DNA from: Isoetes taiwanensis
Taxonomy: Eukaryota > Streptophyta > Lycopodiopsida > Isoetales > Isoetaceae
Direction of reading: 5' to 3'
Assembly (NCBI GenBank): GCA_021234155.1
Contig: JAJEKV010000004.1
Location: 8,682,109 to 8,746,108 of the forward strand
Length of the DNA stretch: 64,000 bases
Shown here: positions 1 through 10,900 of the stretch, one piece after another
Position numbering within the stretch: position 1 is the stretch's first letter
How the letters are laid out: every line of letters begins with the position of its first letter
The notes under the pieces: generated by a model
The model's input: only the letters and a program-made list of their open reading frames with translations
Database searches by the model: none
Told to the model about the DNA's origin: nothing
Position numbers and translations under genes: made by a program

Positions 1-231
1 CTGGCATATTCTCTCATGCGGGGATTCTCTGCCCTCCATCCGTACTCCAGCGACCTGTTTCAATTTTGAGACGATGGGATTCCATCCTCACGGAGGCAAT
101 AGCTCTTTGTTTCTTCATAGATATGTGTGCTTTCAAATACTAGTGTGGGCCATGTTCCAGTGTTATATTAACATGCGTACGGTAATGTTCTATTTAGGCT
201 TCGCAAGTGGCTGCATTCCACAGAGTTATTG
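1..231 (-). pseudogene. LINE reverse-transcriptase C-terminal fragment
   Basis: Read on the minus strand, with stops and a frameshift, this stretch encodes SHRLKIETGRW. That matches the zinc-binding C-terminal segment of the neighbouring LINE (AHHLRLETGRW at about 690-720). Upstream of it is the same 'LW..ATCEA..EHYRTHVNITLEHG' type of spacing. It is probably a separate older LINE copy that runs off the left edge, with the next LINE's 3' end inserted into or against it. No intact reading frame remains. Confidence 0.55.
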
Positions 232-300
232 CAAAGCGCTCATTCAGGTGCGCATCCTGTCCCTCGGCCTATGGGACCCAAATTACACGGGTGCAGCAAG

Positions 301-360
301 CCCGTTGCTACCCGGATTAAAAAACCCCCCCTTAGGAGGGAAAACCCGTCGCAGCAACAA
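301..360 (-). other. Folded motif at LINE 3' end (copy A)
   Basis: Outer stem GTTGCT (304-309) pairs with AGCAAC (353-358). Between them lies the shared core with ACCC/GGGA/AAAACCC blocks. This is one of seven copies in the window. The stem sequence differs from the other copies, yet pairing is kept. It lies just upstream (in LINE sense) of the GGTCCCATAGGC 3' terminal motif. Confidence 0.6.
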
Positions 361-410
361 GCCTGCTAGCAGCTGTACAAATATACATATACACATGAAT
401 TCCCGGCACC

Positions 411-896
411 TCAGGTAGGCGGCCGGGGGCAGAGGTGAGTCCGCAGATCCAAAACCTCCTGGAGGTAGGAGCCAAGGGATCGAACTGACGGCGTACTGAG
501 TAGCTCGTGCAGGGGCAGACCAGGTCGCACCAAGAGAGTGTAGCGAGCCCGAATCTGACTATAGGCTGGACAGCTCTGGAAGGCATGGCTTTCATCCTCA
601 ACAACCCCCAGCGGGCAACACTGACAAAGCCTATCCTGGCGCGGCTCTCCAACCCACCGACCCGTCTCAAGCCGAAGATGGTGGGCCCCTGTTCGAATGG
701 ACGCGATGATCCTGCACTTCTTCATGGGCAACTGAGAATGTAGGTAGAGCTGTAAGCCTCGAACCAGGGTGGGGTTTATGTGCTGTTTGTAGTATGCCAC
801 CTTTACATGTTCCAGAGCATGGTGGTCCCAGAGCTTCCCCAGGAAACAAGAGTCCAAGTACCCCCTCAGGCTATCCCAGCCGATGTTTGTGTGCAC
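411..896 (-). pseudogene. LINE C-terminal zinc-binding (zf-RVT-like) segment
   Basis: An open frame of 161 codons at the end of the LINE ORF. It has the spacing IASIRTGAHHLRLETGRW, then RLCQCC and VEDESHAFQSCPAY. This is a Cys/His arrangement typical of the post-RT zinc-binding region of many LINE proteins, which may bind template RNA or target DNA. The same segment recurs at 17139-17480 and 25193-25429. Confidence 0.75.
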
Positions 897-1040
897 CTGG
901 ACGCACCTATGTGTGTCTACGTTCCAACGCGCCAGCCACTGGGCTCTCTTATCCTTCCAACAAGCCCTGAGTCATTGCGGGCTCATCGCCACAGCGTAAG
1001 CCAAGTGCGGGAGCCGAGTGTCGCCCATGCTGGCCACCTT

Positions 1041-2413
1041 CTAAAAATAAACAATGTGTCTATCGAGGGTCGCGATCTTTGCGGGGGCATGAATCTCGTC
1101 TCCTCGCAACAAGATCCGATATGGAACCGAGGGCTTGACCCCAAGTGCCCGCGTCAAAAATGCCTTCTGGACCTGCTCTAAGTCGTTCCAAGTCGCCAAA
1201 GACACCACTGGGCCCCACACCTCGATCCCATACAGAAGAACTGGCTCCACCAGTGCCCCGAACAAATGTGACTGGTGGCCCCGGTCATATAGCTCGCCAC
1301 TGCGGACTATTGTTTTGCATTGCGCATAACGCCTTTCAACTCGCGGTCACCCGAAGGCTTAATGGATGCATCCCAATACATTGAGGGACGGAAATTCCAC
1401 CCCGTGTACTTGTAGCCGGGTGTGACCTCTACCATCCCCCGATAAGTGAGCCGGAGGTGCCGGATGACGGAGGAGGATATGAGGACCACCTCGGTCTTGG
1501 GCAGTTGACACGCATGTCCCGGCCGGCGTATCGTGTCCGGGGCATCTAGGTGTGCCTCGCATGCCCTCTCGGTGTATGGGCTAAGAGGTCCACATCATCC
1601 GCGTAGATGAGCCGCCGGATGACTGGTGCAAGAGCGTGATACCGGCCCCCCATTGAGAGCAAGCCGGGCTTCCAACCGGGTCAATGTAAAGTCCAAAGAG
1701 TGTGGGCAAGAGAGGACAACCTTGCCTAACTCCAATGCTACGGGCAAATGATCGTCCTTCGGTTGCATGCGGCATGCAGCTCTCGTCAGATACCATTAAT
1801 CGCTCGGCAGATCCATAGGGAGCCCCGTGATGGTGCAATCTCGCCCACAACTTTTTCCCGGTAATCAGATCGAAAGCTTTCGCGCAAAGTCCACAAAATA
1901 GCAAGACAGTCCTCCCGACGGTTCCTCGCTGTCCCCCACTGTGGCCCCGAGTGTGAAGATGTGATCAATGGTCGAATGTTGGGGTCAGAAGCCTGCCTGG
2001 GTAAGTGCCCTGACTTCCGCCGCCTCTGCCCATCCGATTACTGGCTGTTTCGAGAATGCCCGCCACGCCTTTGGCAAACACCGAAACCATGATGGTTCGT
2101 AATTGGTCGGACAAAGGTGTGGGTCCCCCGCCTTGTAGATCGGAACAACCCCGTTTGTGGTCCATGACGGGAAAACCCTCTTGCAAAGGTGCCGTTGAAT
2201 AGTGCAGCAAGGCCGGGCACCATGGGCCGTCCCCGCCCACTTGAGTAACTCCGGCTTGCCGCCCAAGCCCAAGTCTGCCGCCTTCCCATTAGCCAGGCGC
2301 TGCAGCCCCTCTTCGACATCTTCTTCTGTGATCACCAGCGGTGGGCCATGTTGCGGGGGCACATCCGTCCGGTGTTCCGGGGATCGAAGCCGTTGCAGTG
2401 TGTATCGCCCCAT
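1041..2413 (-). pseudogene. LINE reverse transcriptase, frameshifted
   Basis: Reverse transcriptase of the same LINE, split over at least three frames: 1985-2413 carries the N-terminal 'EEDVEEGLQRLANGKA' block; 1581-1904 carries KAFDLITGKKLWARL and the GVRQGCPL motif; the catalytic YADD sits just after in a shifted frame near 1590-1605; 1041-1265 carries LLYGIEVWGPV, typical of the region after the thumb. Frameshifts and stops mean no functional enzyme. Confidence 0.82.
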
Positions 2414-3290
2414 TGCACCGCCGCGTGATGTTCCCCCGTGAGGTCGTGGCCGGCCCGCATTGAAAGTTCACCGGTGGGCGCCAAAGGGGGGTAACATTTC
2501 TCCTTGGTGCCTTGCCAGGTACCTTGCCTTTGTTTCCTTGAGGAAGGCATGGTAATGGCTGGTGGCCTGAGCTCGCGTGTCCTGATCCACGATGAGACGG
2601 AGTGCGCGTTTGCGTTCCTTACACTCAGCATCAAACCATCTGTTACGCGGGAAGGTTGCGGCCTCTGATTTCTGGCGTGGAGGAGGTCTCCCAAAGCACC
2701 TGTCTGCCCTTGTTCTGAGGAGCTCAACCAGCTGGTCGGTTTGCTACTCCAGCGTGTGGGCCCGCAGAACTGTCGGGAGGGCTTCTGCGAGCATGTCAGC
2801 GTAACCCTCCGCCTGCTCATAATCCAAGCACCACCGAGGTCGGCAAGGTAATCGCACGAGGGGGGCGCGGCTGGCCGGCCAGCCTTCACATAGAGTGGGA
2901 GGTGATCTGAGTCGACCTCCTCATCCCGACTGTCCGTGTCGATGTGAAAATGGCTGACAAGGCGTACATCCTGCGCAGCCACTATGACATAATCCACGAC
3001 ACTAGTTCCGCCGCCGTGATTGTCCTGTCTGCAAGTGTACCCGTGGGAAGAGGGCCATTGTGGTAGGCCATTGCATATGAGCAGGTCAAAGATACCGCAC
3101 ATCAGGAGCAATTGTTCCGCCGGCGGCGGGTGACGACTATCATCGACAGTGCGTGTGCAAGCCGCCTGGGGACGCGAACCGGAACACGCCATCCGCGATC
3201 ATCCGGGGGTCCAGCCGCATGGCCCGTTCCACCCCTGTCCGCGCATTGAAGTCTCCAAGGAGCATGACTCTGTCCATCCGCTTGGGAGAC
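2332..3290 (-). pseudogene. LINE endonuclease domain (C-terminal part)
   Basis: The C-terminal half of an AP-endonuclease-like (EEP) domain. Visible signatures are GDFNAR followed by a phage-like spacing to NGLPQW, then GTSVVDYVIVAA and DSDHLPLYV, which contain the conserved Asn, Asp and His positions of the family. The N-terminal half, with the catalytic Glu, is absent because the element is truncated at 3290. A frameshift lies near 3190, between the GDFNAR part and the rest. In LINEs this enzyme nicks the target DNA for target-primed reverse transcription. Confidence 0.8.
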
Positions 3291-4301
3291 CTTCTCTACC
3301 AGAAGTATATAGCCGGCATCAGATTTGAACACAAGCCTCTGTAGCACGTCTACATTTCTAGTGACATACTGACCACTAGAATCCAAGCATGTGCAATCCA
3401 CAAACTTTTTTCCAGGGTCCTGCCAAAATATGCAGTTTTCAAACCAGCTTCTTTCTATGCAAGCTATCAGTACGAGTCTGAATTAGACCTATAATTGGTA
3501 CCTCTATCTGAATGCGACCAATAATTGCACCCCTGCTGGATGCAATAATTCCAAGGCTATGACATGCATATTGTAACAAGGCTATTACATCTAGAATAAA
3601 TTCATTAGAACATGAAAGTTATTATAGATCTGCAGAAGGACCTTGCCTTGTATAGTCGCATTGACTTGTGTTTGAGTGACAAAGTATTCAGGTGCATCAG
3701 ACAAGAGTTTATAAAACATTTCTCGCTGTGTAACCTTTTTCCCCAATCCAAGCAACTCATAAGATAGAGCAAGGACCATCCAAACTGGTCATATGGTCTA
3801 AGTCAAAATTCAGAAAGTATCAAACATAGAAAACGAGAGATAATATTGTGTGTCATGCCTCGTATGAAGCGCTTTACTCCATTTAATATCAATGGTATCT
3901 TCTTACACTTGTTCCGGGATAAAAGCATAGCATCCACATCACTAAAACCTTCATGGAAAAATGTGTTTCGACAGACCTTAAAAGTGAACAGGAATAAGGA
4001 AAAGAAACTAGACATGCATGTGAAAATCATAATATTTAATTGCAAAGCCTACCAACGAGAAGTTGCATATGGAAAGGGATGAAGCACTCAGAGCAGCTAG
4101 AAATTGCTTCACTAAGACTTCGATTCTTGCCCTCACCTAACAAAACAGAATTTTGCAAAAATTGAAAACCTATATGCAGAAAGATCCGAGCTGAAGAAAA
4201 GAATATGTACAATAACAAAATAGAATAATGAGAAACCTGAGAAGCTTGGGGAAATCGGCAATGTAGCAGATCTCGTTAGAATCGAAAGCCGTGGTGGACA
4301 T
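3291..4301 (-). CDS. SPO11-2: SPO11-2-like meiotic DNA topoisomerase VI A subunit, 5' part (six exons)
   Basis: Assembled by eye on the minus strand: exons 4301-4237, 4131-4053, 3976-3859, 3784-3647, 3590-3502 and 3419-3291, with introns of 105, 76, 74, 56 and 82 bp. All splice phases agree and no stop occurs, giving about 207 residues. Diagnostic blocks are RARIEV, FIRVWMV, KKVTQREMFYKLLSD (the Tyr of FYK aligns with the DNA-cleaving Tyr), SLGIIASSRGAIIGRI, DPGKKFVDC and SDAGYILLVEK (start of the Toprim domain with its metal-binding Glu). SPO11-2 acts with SPO11-1 in making meiotic double-strand breaks. The TQRE..YKLL form fits SPO11-2 better than SPO11-1 or TOP6A. Two introns (3858-3785 and 3646-3591) would need GC instead of GT donors. 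Right after the exon-6 Lys the sequence becomes LINE, so the rest of Toprim lies beyond the LINEs, left of the window, or is lost. The start Met is the first in-frame ATG upstream of exon 2. Confidence 0.82.
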
Positions 4302-6940
4302 AGCCGGAGATCAAAGCTTCAATTATTAATGCTCGACTCTAGCAAGCAATTGCCTGGTGGTGCCATGCAGAAATCCGGCGAGGAAAGGTCACAGAAGGAG
4401 CCGTACAGAAATCCAGGAGTAGTTACAAAAGGAAATTTCTTTGATTGCAGTTTTGGCGAAAATCGATTGCAGAGCTGAGGCAGATCTGGCAGAATCTGGA
4501 TTTAGCAGATTAGACAAATCCGAGACCGGTGTTGTGCAGAGAAACTCGGAATCCAGAAACCGGGTTGCAGAGCGTTTATTCTTCCGCAGGAGTTGCAGAC
4601 TCTGCAAGAAAGAGCGAGATTAAAGAAAACCATTCTACATGCAAAGTGGGAAGAAGAAGCATGTGTAGCCCGCGTTTGCCTTGGAGGCTCTGTCTGTATT
4701 GCCAGTTATCCCGGTTCAAACATCAGCGGCCCATAACGCCAGCTGACCGCCAGTTTACAGGGACCAACAGGTTTGGAGCAGTCACCAGCATATATTAGGT
4801 ATATTCCAGCATATACCTAGGATATGCCACAAACTCACATAAGCGAAGGTTTGCCCCCCTAGGGGCAACCCAAAAATCAGATGAAGCAAACTCAGTAATT
4901 CAAAATTAAGGGCTTTGCATAAAAAGAATTTCTTTGAAGTTGTGAAATACATTAAGAACCACTAGAAGCACATTTAGCTTAGTTCTAATTTATGGCTTAA
5001 TAAGTTGATGTTAAATTATAGTTTCCCAGCCCTGCATTGTATTTAACGTGTGGCTACTTTTGATCCGCTGTGAACAATGATATAGGAAAAGGAAGATAGC
5101 TCTCTTACTTGCACCATGTGAAGCAGCTTTGAGTTATGCCTTGTCAAGTCTGTCATCATTACCATAGAAGGATACTTCCACAGAGTTAAAGTGATACTGG
5201 CTCTAGCCATGGAAGCTTAAGATCTCACATTCATTTGTTGTCTAGTGCAGGGTCTGTGAGTTGGTATCAGTACTCTAAATGTATATATCTATGGGAGTGT
5301 TCTAAAACCAAAAAACCTTTTCCGCAGTGTCCCCTCCCCTAGATGCCAGTTTCAATCTGGAATCGAAACCAAGCACCTAACTTAGAAACTTCAAGCACCA
5401 CAGTCTAAAGGGAGAGTTGTCTACTACCTATTTTGATTATCCAATTTTCTGCAGAAATATTCAGTTTCTTGGAAAATGGCTTCGAAAAGAAACCAACACG
5501 TGCAAGTCCCTGGCCAAGACCATGTGGAATGGAAGAAATTGATCAAAAATGGCAACCAAAAGCTCTGCAAATTTGGCATCATCTTGTATTGTAGTAAAAA
5601 ATACACAAAGCCTGTAAATTAAACTTTAAGTTTTCCGAAACCCCATTCTCTGCCGTTGCAAAACTTGGAACAAATATTCTGCAAGTTTACTAGATCAAAT
5701 TTAGCTTACCTTCCAAATACATAAAAACACATCTTTTCTCCTCCAAGGTTTGCGTTGATGAACAACAGCAGTGGACATAACTTTCTTATGAAGATCAAAC
5801 TTATCCTTCTACAAAAATCACATATAGATTTTCTACTAATGCATCTAGGTCTGACACCATAAATGATGCCAAAACTATAACTTTTGCGTCGAAGGAAAAG
5901 GCTACGAAAAGAGGCAACGAGAAAGTACTAGAAAGAAATCATTCTGTCATACACTCTCGGGTTGCAAACACTGTGCAAACACAGGATACAAGATAAGACG
6001 AGGATCCCATCAAAGTGCCTCCTCCCATCTCTATTACTAATTTCTGGCCTATTTTGTAATTTTCTTATCCCTTGATTTCTAGAACTGAATATCTAACGGT
6101 GTCGGTCTATGCCACCTTGGATTTTGTTGAGGTGGAAGTGTTACGTGGGTAGGCTAGAATTGCAAGAAAGGTCGTAGGCCTGGTAGGCCTTGTGTGCTGA
6201 AAATAAAATTGTTAATTTTACACCCCACATAAATGTACTATTTTCGTACCCTATATTAATGTACTACCCCATAAGTGGCAGGTTTACGAGGGGATCTCTA
6301 TAAGTTTTGAACGTTGGTAATTTCTATACCTATTACAAATGCCATGTGGCTGAAATGGCAAATTTTTAATGCCAATAGCTTTTGTCAGTGTCAAATGAGG
6401 AATTTGCCATTCTATTCACATGGATGCCAATAACATTGTTTGCAAAGGCAGCCTAAACATGTAATTTATGGCCAACTGGCCGACAGAGGCCACCAAAATT
6501 TTCCATGGGACTTTATTACACATTGCATATCACTATAAGGGAAAAATATACTTTCCAAATGAGAATGATCACAAGTATAAATGATGAGAAGCCTCTAAGA
6601 CTGAGAAACATTTTGCTAGTAGGAGGTGGGACACGAAAAAAGGTGCTCTAAAGGATATAACAAACTTTTAACGTCCAGGAAAATCGAAGTGACATGAGAC
6701 AATGCAAACAATATAGGAGACATAGAATAAAACATGAACAAGACACAGACCTACACAAGACCAAAACAGGGCACCAAGATCCAAAGAAAAAAAAATGGAT
6801 AATAAGCAAGATGTATGAAGGCCTTGATGATAATGAAGAGGAAATCATAAGTTTCTTTCTTAAATGGAATCTACTAATCAAGGCAAATGCATTTGTTTGA
6901 ATCAAGCAATATATAAACGGGAAAAGTAAATATTAAAGAA
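4302..6940. other. Intergenic, no gene recognised
   Basis: AT-rich sequence upstream of the SPO11-2-like gene. The first 350 bases could hold its promoter and 5' UTR. I found no convincing exon, RNA gene or element; the open frames are short and do not resemble known proteins. Confidence 0.5.
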
Positions 6941-7306
6941 GAATAGAATAGAGTTTTTATCGTCAATGGAGAAGAAGAGGAGCATTTTTAATGTCTTACT
7001 ACTGTTTTAAAGGAATGGAATCAACTAAATACACATGAGATTGCTACTTATGCATCGCAACACCAAAACCAAAAATATCCATGTAGAATGGAGATGTAGG
7101 CCCGAGGTTGGGGAGGGGATATCATAAATTGACTTCAACAACATAACTAATAATTATAACAACTGTAAAAGGCTCAACATTGAAGCATTCATCTACCATT
7201 ACATATTCCACAATAAAAAAATGATTGAGATAGCACTATTGGAATGGGGGTTATATTTTACACTAGTAAATAGGGGTTGGTGAATCACACTATTTGCAAC
7301 GATAAC

Positions 7307-7308
<2 letters not shown>

Positions 7309-7345
<37 letters not shown>

Positions 7346-7351
7346 TTTTGG
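7309..7351. repeat. (TA)n / poly(T) / poly(G) simple repeat
   Basis: An alternating TA run is followed by ten or more T and a G-rich run. It lies inside the L1-like LINE 3' region; the related copy at 12290 has no such run, so it is a local expansion. Confidence 0.85.
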
Positions 7352-7490
7352 GGGTGGGGGGGATTAGTATTTTGCACGATAAAATGTGTTGTCTCTTTCT
7401 AGAATATCTTAAATACCTCGTGTGACCCGACCACAATAGTCGAGTTACATCAAAAGAAAAGCTAGGGACATGGTGACTTTTGGATGAAAT

Positions 7491-7700
7491 GCTGATCGAT
7501 CCGACGGATCGCGATTCTCGAGCTTGTGACGAGCATGCAAGAGTTGCATCGTTTTGCATGCATTGCATGCATTTCGGCCTCTCATCAGGTTAGGGGATCG
7601 CTATTTCTTCCTCGTGATTCGCCTCGACTTCTCATCGGCGCTTTCTCTTAGCCTGTGCCATGTGTTTGAGGGTTATGTTCTATGCTCTCATGCGGAGGAG
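7491..7700 (+). repeat. Internal direct repeat of family B element, copy 1
   Basis: GACGGATCGCGATTCTCGAG, then a GAGCATGCAAGAGTTGCATC block with the palindrome GCATGCATTGCATGC, then GGGGATCGCTATTTCTTC. The same order recurs at 8023-8212, a direct repeat with a period of about 530 bp. The inverted copy at 15510-16150 has only one such block, so the duplication is specific to this copy. Confidence 0.75.
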
Positions 7701-8022
7701 GGGCTTCCTCTTGCATGGGTTGACCTTCGTGGCATTTCCTATCATTCTTGTTTCTCTTAGGCGACCTTTCTGGCGTATCCCTTCTGGCGTTTCTTATGTT
7801 CTCGGTTCTCTTCTACCTTGGCTGCGTTGACCTTTCTGGCGCATCCCTTTCTGGCGTTTCCTATCTTTCTCGTATCTCTTCCTATCCTTCTCGTCTAAGC
7901 TTCTACCTCGGCATTCCTCCACTATGGGGCAATTCTTGAGCCTTCATCTCGGATCGGCTAGGGGAAGTTCTCTTCTTCGAGGCGTTGTTGTGTCATGCGG
8001 TCGCGGCTTCGAGAATCTTGAT

Positions 8023-8212
8023 CGATCAAGACGGATCGCGATTCTCGAGCAGACGAGCATGCAAGAGTTGCATCGTTACTGCATGCATTGCATGCATTTC
8101 GGGCCTCTCATCGGTTAGGGGATCGCTATTTCTTCACGCATTAAGCCTTGACTTCTCATCGGTAGCTTTCTCTTAGCCAGGATGTGTTTGAGGTTATGTT
8201 CTATGCTCTCCC
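8023..8212 (+). repeat. Internal direct repeat of family B element, copy 2
   Basis: Second copy of the block described at 7491-7700, with small differences (for example GGGCCTCTCATCGG for GGCCTCTCATCAGG). It is followed by a CCCT run at 8209-8225. Confidence 0.75.
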
Positions 8213-8413
8213 TCCCTCCCTCCCTTAAGTATTTTGTTTATATATGTTGTTCGCGTGGCACGCGGCGCTTTAATCGACCCTCGCTTTTTCGAGGTTTTGT
8301 TCTTCTCTATTGTGTTTTGTGGTCTTATGCAGTGCAGGGTTGCTGTAACGGCGTTGGTTTCTTTTGGAGCGTGGGTTTTTGGGAAGTTTTAGCGGGCGTT
8401 GTCTAAGCCCAAC

Positions 8414-8492
8414 GCCTAGGGCTTATCGCTAGGGTTTTTCCTCGAAAACCCGAAAGGGCGGGGTTTTTTAATCCCGGCGATAAGCCCTAGGC
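8414..8492 (+). other. Folded motif (copy B), perfect 16-bp outer stem
   Basis: GCCTAGGGCTTATCGC (8414-8429) is the exact reverse complement of 8477-8492. Inside are GGGTTTTTCCTCGAAAACCC and GGGCGGGGTTTTTTAATCCC, which can form two side hairpins, giving a three-way-junction shape. On the minus strand it matches the motif copies at 301, 15660, 16913, 24975 and 37331. Confidence 0.8.
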
Positions 8493-9918
8493 AGGTACAC
8501 TAGCCAAACATCTATGATATATTTTTGTATTTTGGGGTCCAGGTGTTATGACTGGATATTCCCTGTATTTTTTGTTTTTTGGGTAGCTTGCGATATGCAG
8601 CTACCCACTCTCTACCATTGTAATTACACTGCTGGGATGAATAGAAACCAATCGGGCGTTGTTGTGTCATGCGAGTCGCAGCTCGAGAATTGTTGGCTTA
8701 AGTGCTAACAACACCATATTGGGGGAACATTTGTTATACACGGCCCCCCACTGGATAGGTTTGCATGACTAAATGGTAGCATCATGCTTAGCATGTGGGC
8801 AAGTTTATGATGTTGAGAGTAGAGTTGCACGCTCCAATTCAGTATCCTAGGTTGCTTACCTTACCCCTTTTTTTTTGAACTTTTAATTACTCAACAAAAA
8901 GCAAGTACATAGCTGTCAAGGTTAACATACCTTAGACATAATACAAAAGGAGAGTCAATAAACACTACAAGAACATAAATAGTCAAGTCCATAGGAAAGT
9001 ATCAATATTAGAAGTCTTCAAAATCCTTAAATCTTAACTAAGTAGGGCATGTCACTTGCATAAAACTGAGTACAAATGACTTTCCATCTTCAAAATTTGC
9101 TTCGGCATTTGTTATGTACGAAAATAATCCCAGAAACTCGAACCATAGAAAGAGGTTAGACATTTTCTAGCTGAAAACAAATACAATCTTCCAGTGTAGT
9201 GTCAATACCAAGCTCCAACAAATTGAGAAGGGATAACCATGGGATATCAATCTAGATATAGAGAAAAGCGAGAAGCCAAAGAAAATGGAAGTTTATATCT
9301 GCAAATGCTCTAATTCCTTCTGCCACAAATCTGCCTTTATAAAAGTGAAAACTGTTGCTGAAGACTATGAACCGATCCGTAGACATGAAGGTACTAAAAG
9401 AGAAGGGTAATACTTCCAGAACCTAGGCAAATAGCCATTTAAGAGGATGCCTTTACATCTTAATATTTTCAGAAACCAGGCAAATAGCGGTCTACGAGGA
9501 TGCCTTCAAGTTTTGCTATCATAGGACCTACAGGATATGTTGACCAAGAATAGCCAGTTGGACCCATGCTTCATTGGCAAAAAATATCTTCAAACTATAT
9601 CAAGAGATTCAACAAATCTTCCCACAAAATCATTAGGTGAGTTGAATATGCTTGCATCTAAAGAAACTAGAATTACCAACAAACTCCCCAAAAGCTTGCA
9701 ATTTCCTGTCAAAAGCATCACCCTTTTTGGATTTATGGGAATGGCACAACTAATTAGCTCAATCATGAACATAAATTTCAAATTTGAAGCACTCAAATTC
9801 TTATTTCCAACAGTTATAGGATTTTTGTATTTTCAAATACTCCAAATGGCAATTTGCTTCAAGATGTTCACAAAAACATTGTTTTCTCTTAAAAAAAGAC
9901 AGATAGAAATATGAAGGT

Positions 9919-10897
9919 CTAATCTATAACCAACTTGATACATAATGTCTGCCAACCAATGCTAGAAAGTGGAAATTCTACGACAAATAAATATGAGAGT
10001 GATAGTTTTAGATGTCCCACTTTGCACATGTCACAAGTAGTATCAAAGTCAGGTACATATTTCTCTAATCTCCTTTGAAGAAAGCACTTTGAAGGAATAG
10101 CTAAATGCAGAGTAAGCCAAGCCATCAACTGAACTTTTCGTTGGCAATAAGAATTCCAACAGTTCTTGAGGTTTCTGCCAAATTCATTAAGAGTAATATT
10201 CCATTTCATAGGCAATCTAGCAGATTTTGCATTACATATTGCTTTATAAGATTTGGACACACTATATGATTTGCAACTTCCATGTAATCAGTTTGGACTG
10301 TCACTAATAGTGCAATAAGTAGACAAGTCATAATATGGTCATAAAAAATGTTGTCAGCTTGAAAGGAAATGCCAAGGCACTCATCTCATTCCAAGTTCTC
10401 CATCTACCAAAAAACCAGAGATCATAAAGGATTGAGACCCCTGCATTCTTCCATTTTCTGCAAGATTTGGGATGTTCCTCAGCAAGACAAGGAAAACCAT
10501 TTTTGCCAAAAACTAATGTCCAAAATAAAGAGAAAGAGCCGCTGTCTTGTTGGATAGGTCTACGCTTAAAAGATGGTGCTACTATATTCCAGGCCTTTAA
10601 TAAGTTTTGCATTAGATTTGAAGTATTAGGAACAGCTTTAAATGACCGAAAAGCAGAATAAGGCAATGCATGATGACAATCCGATCTATTGAAGGGTCTT
10701 CTGTAGCCAAAACTTAATAAATTTAATTGCAGGAGATTGATAATCATTGATTGCTTTCCAAACAAACTTAGCACGTAAAGCTTGAGCTTGCGAAATAAAG
10801 ATTTACATCCCAGACCCCCCTGACCTTTGTCATAAGCTAGTTCATTCCAATTAAGGCAATACATGCCAGACCATATGATCTCTAACACATCTCTCAA
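9919..10897 (-). pseudogene. L1-like ORF2 C-terminal remnant
   Basis: Two minus-strand frames, 10328-10897 and 9919-10260, together read like the C-terminus of plant L1 ORF2. GGLGCKSL is the common 'GGLG..s' block; a later CQRKVQLMAWLTLH..IPSKCFLQRRL...C..C block is the zf-RVT segment. The 5' remainder (RT and endonuclease) is missing or unreadable. The product would have been the reverse-transcriptase polyprotein used for retrotransposition. Confidence 0.65.
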
Positions 10898-10900
10898 CTA

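Larger units (their letters stand above)
232..3290 (-). mobile_element. 5'-truncated, decayed LINE (family A)
   Basis: A non-LTR retrotransposon on the minus strand, 5'-truncated inside its endonuclease. Reading from 3290 downward: the end of an APE-type endonuclease (GDFNART near 3240, then SVVDYVIVA near 3000 and DSDHLPL near 2900); the start of reverse transcriptase (LANGKAADLG near 2290); AFDLITGKKLW near 1880; GVRQGCPL near 1730; YADD in another frame near 1600; VLLYGIEVWG near 1230; and a C-terminal zinc-binding segment with an ETGRW motif at 411-896. These parts lie in different frames, so the copy is dead. Its 3' end carries a folded motif (301-360) and the motif GGTCCCATAGGC also seen at other LINE ends here. 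GC content is clearly higher than the flanks. Confidence 0.85.
7488..8691 (+). mobile_element. Non-autonomous inserted element (family B), long copy
   Basis: The L1-like 3' region at 12060-12620 reads through 'gacgaaat|tgttggct', while the collinear copy here is split at the same point by about 1.2 kb. The insert begins with a CGGATCGCGATTCTCGAG block, has a partly duplicated first half (7491-7700 resembles 8023-8212), then a perfect 16-bp stem motif (8414-8492), a segment with a short inverted repeat around GGGTAG..CTACCC (8581-8607), and ends near CTCGAGAAT. A possible 3-bp target duplication AAT flanks it. A second, inverted copy lies at 15510-16150. It encodes no recognisable protein, so it probably moved using another element's enzymes. 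Confidence 0.72.

Noticed and set aside
6648-6905. Short frames around 6650-6900
   Set aside because: AT-rich, no similarity, no splice context.
8182-8406. Plus-strand frames in the family B element (7554-8406)
   Set aside because: The frames do not survive in the inverted copy and the peptides are low-complexity Ser/Leu/Phe.
9537-9914. 125-codon plus-strand open frame
   Set aside because: It lies in LINE 3' sequence on the opposite strand, its peptide resembles no family, and its composition is that of AT-rich non-coding DNA.
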